From contig NZ_LOHP01000054.1 of assembly GCF_001482305.1 (NCBI RefSeq), forward strand, positions 1-38,982: a stretch of 38,982 nucleotides of DNA, written 5' to 3'. The notes beneath the pieces are model-generated. The model was not told where the DNA came from. It saw only the letters and a list, made by a program, of their open reading frames with translations, and ran no database searches. Below, piece after piece: positions 33,940 to 38,982 of the stretch. How positions within the stretch are numbered: position 1 is the stretch's first letter; every line of letters begins with the position of its first letter. This DNA comes from Leucobacter sp. G161 (GTDB taxonomy: Bacteria > Actinomycetota > Actinomycetes > Actinomycetales > Microbacteriaceae). Both the position numbers and the translations under genes were made by a program.

Positions 33940-34720
33940 GCAGGGCGGCCAGGCGTGGCTCCGCTTCGCGGCCAGCCTCGATGACCTCTGCGTGGCTCAG
34001 GGGTGTCTCCTGGATGCCCGCGGCGAGGTTCGTGATGAGTGAGAGCCCGATGATCTCCATGCCTGCCTCGCGGGCGGCGATTGCCTCGAGCGCGGTCGAC
34101 ATGCCGACGATGTCGCCACCGATAGTGCTCGCGTAGCGCACCTCGGCCGGGGTCTCGTAGTGGGGGCCGGTGAACTGTACGTAGACGCCCTCGTTGAGCG
34201 AGGGGTCGACGCTGTGTGCGAGCTCGCGGAGCCGGGCCGAATAGAGGTCGGTGAGGTCGACGAAGGTCGCGCCCTCGAGCGGCGACGTGGTCGTGAGGTT
34301 GATGTGGTCGGAGATGATCACGGGCTGGCCCGGCTTGTACGCCGGGTTCACGCCGCCGGCGCCGTTGGTGAGCACCATGACCTGTGCGCCGGCCGCGGCA
34401 GCGGTGCGGACGCCGTGCACGACGGCGCGGACACCTCGACCCTCGTAGAAGTGGGTACGTGCGCCGATGATGAGCGCGTGCTTCCCGTTTGCCATCCGCA
34501 CCGAACGCAGTGTGCCCGGATGGCCGGGGACTGCCGACGCGTGGAAGCCGGGGACCTTGTCTGCCTCGATCACGGCCACGGTCTCGCCGAGGGCGTCTGC
34601 TGCCTTGCCCCAGCCGCTGCCGAGGGTGAGGGCGATGTCGTGCTGGGCGACGCCGGTGAGGTCGGCGATGACGGCTGCTGCTTCGGCCGCGAGGGCCTGC
34701 GGGTCTGAAGAAGTGCTCAT
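33914..34720 (-). CDS. deoD: Purine-nucleoside phosphorylase
   Basis: This 268-residue enzyme splits purine (deoxy)nucleosides with phosphate to the base and (deoxy)ribose 1-phosphate. It is the trimeric type: LTLGSGWG (phosphate loop), ARTHFYEGRGV, VMVLTNGAGGVNP, VQFTGPHYETPAEVR, IVGMSTALEAIAARE and LITNLAAGIQ all fit. The name deoD follows mycobacterial usage; punA is an alternative. The ATG at 34720 lies exactly 6 nt after TAGGCT, so a leaderless mRNA is likely. The stop region overlaps the FAD oxidase gene by 26 nt. It is divided from its likely partner mutase (30689-32452) by that gene. Confidence 0.95.
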   Translation of the reverse strand: MSTSSDPQALAAEAAAVIADLTGVAQHDIALTLGSGWGKAADALGETVAVIEADKVPGFHASAVPGHPGTLRSVRMANGKHALIIGARTHFYEGRGVRAVVHGVRTAAAAGAQVMVLTNGAGGVNPAYKPGQPVIISDHINLTTTSPLEGATFVDLTDLYSARLRELAHSVDPSLNEGVYVQFTGPHYETPAEVRYASTIGGDIVGMSTALEAIAAREAGMEIIGLSLITNLAAGIQETPLSHAEVIEAGREAEPRLAALLSEIVARF

Positions 34721-34726
34721 GCGTTC

Positions 34727-34769
34727 AGCCTACGCGGGGCACGGCGCAGATAGCGCGCACCCCGCGTAG
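34727..34769 (-). promoter_or_regulatory. PNP leaderless -10 box with overlapping inverted repeat
   Basis: On the minus strand TAGGCT (34732-34727) precedes the PNP ATG by 6 nt. It is overlapped by an inverted repeat with perfect 10-bp arms (CTACGCGGGG at 34730-34739 and CCCCGCGTAG at 34760-34769, 20-nt loop). The repeat may be the terminator of the decarboxylase gene, whose stop is 10 nt away, or an operator on the PNP promoter. Confidence 0.5.
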
Positions 34770-34778
34770 TCACAGCAG

Positions 34779-37487
34779 TTACGAAGCGTTCTTGATGATC
34801 CGGTAGCCGCGCAGCGGATCGTAGCCGTGGATCTCGCGGGTATCGAGTACCTGCATGAACGCGAGCACCTCGGGCGACACCACCTGCCCGGGGACGAGCA
34901 CCGGGAAGCCGGGCGGGTACGGGGTGACGAAGCCCGCCGAGATTGGCCGCTCGCCAGCGTCAACCCGCGCGCGCAGATCATCGCCGAGCACGTACTCAAT
35001 GTTCCCGCGGCGCTGCCCGCGGAAGAAGGCCGCACGCAGGTCGCCGTCTGGCAGTTGCCCATCGGTCGCGTAATCGGGCGCGAACGAGCTGAAGTCGGGC
35101 AGCGGCGGCATCGGGATCTCGGCGGGCAGCGGCTGCTCGGGATCGCGCTGCGCCTGCTCCTCCTCGAAACGCTCCGCAAGCTTCACGAGCACCTCGATGA
35201 GGTACGCGACCGAACTGCGCGAGGTGCCGATGTTCGTCATGAACAGCACCGTGTTGCGGCTCGTCTTGTTCACCTGGATGCCGTAGCGGTCCATGAGGTG
35301 TTCGTGCTTGAACGTGTCGCCGTCGACCCCGGTGCGGGAGATCTCGATGGTGATGCGCGACGGATCCACAACGAACTCGTCGGTGGCCCAGGCCTCCCAC
35401 ATGCTCGACAGGCCGTCCCGGAGCGGCATCGCGCGCCCCGTCTCGCGGTACTGCTCAGGAATGAGATCGTGTGCGGTGAGCACCCGGAAGGTGCGGCGCA
35501 GCAGCGTGTGCCTGGCGATCGCCTGCGACAGGCTCGTCGCAAGGTCGAGCTGCTTCTGCACGAGTTCGAAGCCCTCAAGCTCCACCTGCCTGCGCCCAAT
35601 GTCGAGCGAAGAGAGGATCTGGTAGTTCGGCGAGGTCGACGTGTGCGTCATGTATGCCTCGTGGAAGGGATCCTGCGCGTCGCGTACCCAGTCCTGATCC
35701 CAGACGTGGATCATCGAGCCCTGGCGCAGCGCGGTGAGCGTCTTGTGCGTCGACTGCGTCGCGTAGACGCGCACCCGTGCATCGGGGGAGGGGATGAGTC
35801 GCTCGCGCAGCCACACCTCGTCGGGAGCCGGGGTGCCGTCCTCTGAGAACAGGATCTCCTGCTGCTCGCGGTATGCCCGCTCGTGCGCTGCGGACTGCAG
35901 CTGCTGCTCGAGCAGTTTCGCTGAGGCCATCGCGGTGCGGCAGCGGGTGACCGGGTGGAAAGCGCCGAACGCGAACCACGCCTCATCCCACAGGAACACG
36001 AGGTCGGGCTTGATCGCCAGGCACTCGCTCATCACCCGGTACGGGTCATAGACGATGCCGTCGAACGTGGTGTTCGTGAGTGTCACCATGCGCACCTCGT
36101 CGAGTCGACCAGCTGCGCGGTAGTCGAGCAGCAGCTGCTTCACCCGCTCGATCGGCACCGCCCCGTAGAACGCGAAATCGTTCAGGGGGTATGCATCGAG
36201 GTACGCGGGGCGACCGCCCGTGAGCATCATCGAATGGTGGTGGGACTTGTGACAGTTGCGGTCAACGAGCACGACATCGTTCGGAGCGACGAGCGCCTGA
36301 TGCACGACCTTGTTCGCCGTCGAGGTGCCGTTCGTCACGAAGAACGTGTGCTTGGCGCCGTACGCGCGGGCGGCGAGCTCCTGCGCCTTCTTCAACGTGC
36401 GAACCGGGGCGAGCAGCGAATCAAGCCCGCCCGAGGTCGCGCTCGTCTCAGCGAGCAGCAGGTTCAGGCCGTAGAAGTCGGCGAGGTCGCGGATCCACTT
36501 CGACGACATCACCGATCCGCCGCGCGCAACAGGCAACGCGTGAAAAACGCCGACAGGGCGGCGGGCGTGATCCTGAATCGCCGAGAAGAACGGGGTGTCG
36601 TAGAGGTGGGAGACGCGACGCAGCAGCGACAGATGCAGTTCGAGATGATCCTCGCGGCGGAAGACACGGCGGAAGCGCTTCGTCATCGCCCCGGCGAGCT
36701 CCTCGATGTGCGCGCCAGCCATGAGGTACAGGTCGAGTTCGGGCCTGAGCGCCGCGAGCGTGTCGGCGAGGCCGAGTACACGCTGCACCGACGCAAGCTG
36801 ATTCCGGGCGGTGGTCTGCGGATTCGTCGTCGCCGCGTGTGCGAGTTCGATGGTTTCGCGCAGGTCGCGGCTCAGAGTCTGCTTCGTGCGCTCGCTGAAC
36901 CCCGGCCGGATCACGCAGGCAAGAATGTTCGGGTTCGTGAGCACCGCTGCGACGGCGTCATCGGCCGACGGCACGATCACGTACTCGTAGACGAACGCGT
37001 CAGCCGCGCTGCGCATGCGCAGGCTTTCGGCGCGCATCGTATCCCGATCCACCGCTGTCGTCTCGTCGACGACGAGCACCTCGAAGCGAGGTCGCGAATC
37101 GTTGTCGCCGGGGAACTCCTCATCCGAATCGGGGTCGACGTCACCGGCGGCCTCCTCCGACGTGCCGACCGCTCGGAGGCGGTTCACGACCCGGCCGATC
37201 CGATCCAGCGCCGACTGGTATTCGCCCGCCGCGAGCATCTCGCCGATGGTCGTGACGTACCGCTGCCCGAACCCCGCCCAGTACATCTCGAGGGTCTCGA
37301 GGGAGCGGAGCGAGCGATGAATTTCGCTGTCCGCAGCAAGTGCCTCGTCCGCCTCGGAACGGTCACCCAGCGCGAGACGCTTCACCGCGAAGCGGAGATA
37401 CTCCCACGCATCACTGCGCATCCGCCACGTGCTAGAGGGCATGCCCGGGTCGCGTTCCAATACCGGTTCTGCCTTAGGGTCTGACAC
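34779..37487 (-). CDS. PLP-dependent Orn/Lys/Arg decarboxylase family protein
   Basis: This 902-residue protein belongs to fold-type I basic amino-acid decarboxylases, which form cadaverine, putrescine or agmatine. The first ~300 residues hold an acidic linker (about 112-132) and a receiver-like wing. The catalytic domain begins near 312: FFVTNGTSTANKVV, VLVDRNCHKSHHHSMMLTGG, WDEAWFAFGAFHP with the PLP aspartate, and ATQSTHKTL with the PLP lysine (Lys582). The C-terminal part ends in TPYPPGFPVLVPGQVVS. About 60 residues separate WDEAWF and the lysine motif, more than in the E. coli enzymes. GTG 37487 is chosen because GGAGG lies 6 nt upstream. The substrate is not predictable by eye. Confidence 0.9.
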   Translation of the reverse strand: MSDPKAEPVLERDPGMPSSTWRMRSDAWEYLRFAVKRLALGDRSEADEALAADSEIHRSLRSLETLEMYWAGFGQRYVTTIGEMLAAGEYQSALDRIGRVVNRLRAVGTSEEAAGDVDPDSDEEFPGDNDSRPRFEVLVVDETTAVDRDTMRAESLRMRSAADAFVYEYVIVPSADDAVAAVLTNPNILACVIRPGFSERTKQTLSRDLRETIELAHAATTNPQTTARNQLASVQRVLGLADTLAALRPELDLYLMAGAHIEELAGAMTKRFRRVFRREDHLELHLSLLRRVSHLYDTPFFSAIQDHARRPVGVFHALPVARGGSVMSSKWIRDLADFYGLNLLLAETSATSGGLDSLLAPVRTLKKAQELAARAYGAKHTFFVTNGTSTANKVVHQALVAPNDVVLVDRNCHKSHHHSMMLTGGRPAYLDAYPLNDFAFYGAVPIERVKQLLLDYRAAGRLDEVRMVTLTNTTFDGIVYDPYRVMSECLAIKPDLVFLWDEAWFAFGAFHPVTRCRTAMASAKLLEQQLQSAAHERAYREQQEILFSEDGTPAPDEVWLRERLIPSPDARVRVYATQSTHKTLTALRQGSMIHVWDQDWVRDAQDPFHEAYMTHTSTSPNYQILSSLDIGRRQVELEGFELVQKQLDLATSLSQAIARHTLLRRTFRVLTAHDLIPEQYRETGRAMPLRDGLSSMWEAWATDEFVVDPSRITIEISRTGVDGDTFKHEHLMDRYGIQVNKTSRNTVLFMTNIGTSRSSVAYLIEVLVKLAERFEEEQAQRDPEQPLPAEIPMPPLPDFSSFAPDYATDGQLPDGDLRAAFFRGQRRGNIEYVLGDDLRARVDAGERPISAGFVTPYPPGFPVLVPGQVVSPEVLAFMQVLDTREIHGYDPLRGYRIIKNAS

Positions 37488-37594
37488 CAATTGCCTCCAA
37501 CGTCGCTGTCGCGTGTACGGCCTGCAACCGGAAACCAGCCGGTGCAGTGCCCTAAGTCCCCGATCTTACGGTGCCGAGCATGCCTGAGCACGCC

Positions 37595-37600
37595 TAGACT
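37595..37600 (+). promoter_or_regulatory. -10 box for leaderless lpdA mRNA
   Basis: TAGACT at 37595-37600 is followed by 6 nt (TGGGGT) and the ATG at 37607. The short GGGG cannot serve as a properly spaced ribosome site. No clear -35 box is visible. Confidence 0.55.
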
Positions 37601-37606
37601 TGGGGT

Positions 37607-38982
37607 ATGGCGAAAGAACGTAAGCACAGGATCGTTGTACTCGGCGGCGGACCTGGGGGGTACGAGGCGGCGCTTGCGGGCGCGCAGCTCGGTGCCGAGG
37701 TCACTCTCGTTGAACGCGCGGGCGTTGGCGGATCGGCTGTCCTCACCGACGTGGTGCCCTCGAAGAGTCTCATCGCAACGGCTGGAGCGGTGCAGTCCGT
37801 GCGTGACGCAGGCAAGCTCGGCGTGCAGGCGTTCCTGCCAGGCAGCGACGGCAAGCCCGTGCGGCCCGAGATCGCAGTGAACCTCGCTGCGGTGAATAAG
37901 CGACTGCTCGCGATGGCCGGCGCACAGTCAACCGACATGCGCCAGAGCCTCGAAGAGAGCGGCGTGCACCTCGTGCAGGGCTCCGGCCGGCTCGATGGCC
38001 CGAACGCCGTGCTCGTCTCCACGTCGCAGGACGGCGGCACCGACTTCGACCGCATTGAGGCCGACACGATCGTCGTCTCTGTGGGTGCGAGCCCGCGCGA
38101 GCTCGACTCAGCGAAGCCCGACGGTGAGCGCATCCTCACGTGGCAGCAGCTCTACAACCTGCAGGACGTGCCCGAGCACCTCGTCGTCGTCGGCTCGGGC
38201 GTGACCGGCGCCGAGTTCGCCAACGCATACGCCACCCTCGGCTCCGAGGTGACGCTGGTCTCCAGCCGCGAACAGGTACTGCCAGGTGAAGATCCTGACG
38301 CGGCGGCGGTGATCGAGCACGAGTTCAAACGCATCGGCATGAACGTGATGTCGAAGTCGCGAGCCGACGCGGTCGAGCGCACCGAGCACGGCGTTCGCGT
38401 GACGCTCTCGGATGGCAACGTCGTCGAGGGGTCACACTGTCTCATGGCCGTCGGGTCCGTCCCGAACACCGCGGGACTCGGGCTGGAAGAGGCCGGCGTT
38501 GAGCTGAGCGACAGCGGACACATCAAGGTGAACAAGGTCGCGCGCACGTCGATCCCCTCCGTCTACGCCGCGGGCGACTGCACCGACTTCTTCCCACTCG
38601 CCTCGGTTGCTTCGATGCAGGGCCGCACCGCCATCATGCACGCGCTCGGCGACTTCGTGCGCCCGATCGACCTCCGCAACGTCGCATCGAACGTCTTCAC
38701 CTACCCCGAGATCGCGACCGTCGGCTGGAACGAGCGCACGCTCGCCGACGCGACAAACGTAGCGATCGCGATCAGCCACACGATCCCGCTCAACGCGAAC
38801 CCGCGCGCGAAGATGATCGGCTTCACCGACGGCTTCGTGAAGCTGTTCGCGTGGAAGGCCTCGGGCACCGTCATCGGCGGCGTCATCGTCGCGCACCGCG
38901 CCAGCGAACTCATCTTCCCGCTCGCGCTTGCCGTCGAACACCGCCTCACGGTCGACCAGGTCGCCTCGGCGTTCACCGTCTA
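37607..38982 (+). CDS. lpdA: NAD(P)H-quinone dehydrogenase LpdA (flavoprotein disulfide reductase family), partial
   Basis: The frame is open at the right edge after 458 codons; roughly 15-35 residues are probably missing. The N-terminal FAD loop VVLGGGPGGYEAALAGAQLG, the second nucleotide loop VVVGSGVTGAEFANAYATLG and the flavin motif YAAGDCTDFFPLASVA define the disulfide-reductase fold. The redox-active CxxxxC is replaced: the matching segment reads GVGGSAVLTDVVPSKSLI, with no cysteine. This matches LpdA of Mycobacterium (GIGGAAVLDDCVPSKT type), which reduces quinones rather than disulfides. The start follows TAGACT by 6 nt (leaderless). It is divergent from the decarboxylase gene 119 bp away. 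Confidence 0.93.
   Translation, partial: MAKERKHRIVVLGGGPGGYEAALAGAQLGAEVTLVERAGVGGSAVLTDVVPSKSLIATAGAVQSVRDAGKLGVQAFLPGSDGKPVRPEIAVNLAAVNKRLLAMAGAQSTDMRQSLEESGVHLVQGSGRLDGPNAVLVSTSQDGGTDFDRIEADTIVVSVGASPRELDSAKPDGERILTWQQLYNLQDVPEHLVVVGSGVTGAEFANAYATLGSEVTLVSSREQVLPGEDPDAAAVIEHEFKRIGMNVMSKSRADAVERTEHGVRVTLSDGNVVEGSHCLMAVGSVPNTAGLGLEEAGVELSDSGHIKVNKVARTSIPSVYAAGDCTDFFPLASVASMQGRTAIMHALGDFVRPIDLRNVASNVFTYPEIATVGWNERTLADATNVAIAISHTIPLNANPRAKMIGFTDGFVKLFAWKASGTVIGGVIVAHRASELIFPLALAVEHRLTVDQVASAFTV

Noticed and set aside
35955-37484. Open plus-strand frame opposite the decarboxylase
   Set aside because: No ribosome site and no recognisable domain; it mirrors the conserved minus-strand decarboxylase.

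Overview
The window is high-GC, densely coded DNA from an actinobacterium, most likely a member of the Microbacteriaceae close to Leucobacter. This placement is inferred from base composition, the dnaK-grpE-dnaJ-hspR operon under HspR/HAIR control, the ThiD-TenA fusion, actinobacterial -10 boxes (TANNNT), leaderless starts and an lpdA / deoD / pmmB grouping like that of Mycobacterium. No species assignment is claimed. No tRNA, rRNA, CRISPR array, transposase or phage gene was seen.

Layout. 1-526: end of a Pnkp RNA-repair enzyme. 536-3698: a TPP-riboswitch-controlled thiamin operon, thiM-thiE-thiD/tenA, with ATGA overlaps. 3699-3987: a repeat-rich spacer with a tandem repeat, a 20-bp-arm palindrome and a G-rich YTGGGR tract. 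3988-4485: a thioredoxin-type glutathione peroxidase with a 22-bp hairpin behind it. 4775-6190: a 2-hydroxycarboxylate (citrate/malate type) transporter. 6244-16564: a divergent accessory locus. Leftward it encodes a 696-aa FAD/NAD(P)-binding protein and an SDR dehydrogenase. Rightward it encodes a complete peptide/nickel-class ABC importer (lipoprotein, two permeases, fused double ATPase), a fused CMD/AhpD-like peroxidase-type protein and a glyoxalase-fold protein. The first permease gene carries a one-base frameshift. This locus is the best candidate for an uncharacterised uptake-and-oxidation system.

16561-20932: a PIF1-like helicase and two MFS transporters. 21036-26242: the heat-shock operon dnaK-grpE-dnaJ-hspR with two HAIR operators, followed by an RsmC/RlmG-like methyltransferase that overlaps hspR. 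26289-29986: a cytochrome c biogenesis operon (histidine phosphatase, TlpA/ResA, CcdA, ResB) that lacks the expected ccsA/resC partner; a GNAT acetyltransferase follows instead. 30689-34720: phosphohexomutase (pmmB-like) and purine nucleoside phosphorylase on the minus strand, with an oppositely oriented FAD-dependent amine/amino-acid oxidase between them. 34779-37487: a large PLP-dependent Orn/Lys/Arg decarboxylase. 37607 to the end: an LpdA-type NAD(P)H-quinone dehydrogenase cut by the window edge.

Four genes (PIF1-like helicase, histidine phosphatase, PNP, lpdA) start exactly 6 nt after a TANNNT box and lack a properly spaced Shine-Dalgarno, so they are probably leaderless. All functional assignments come from reading motifs by eye; no database search was run.
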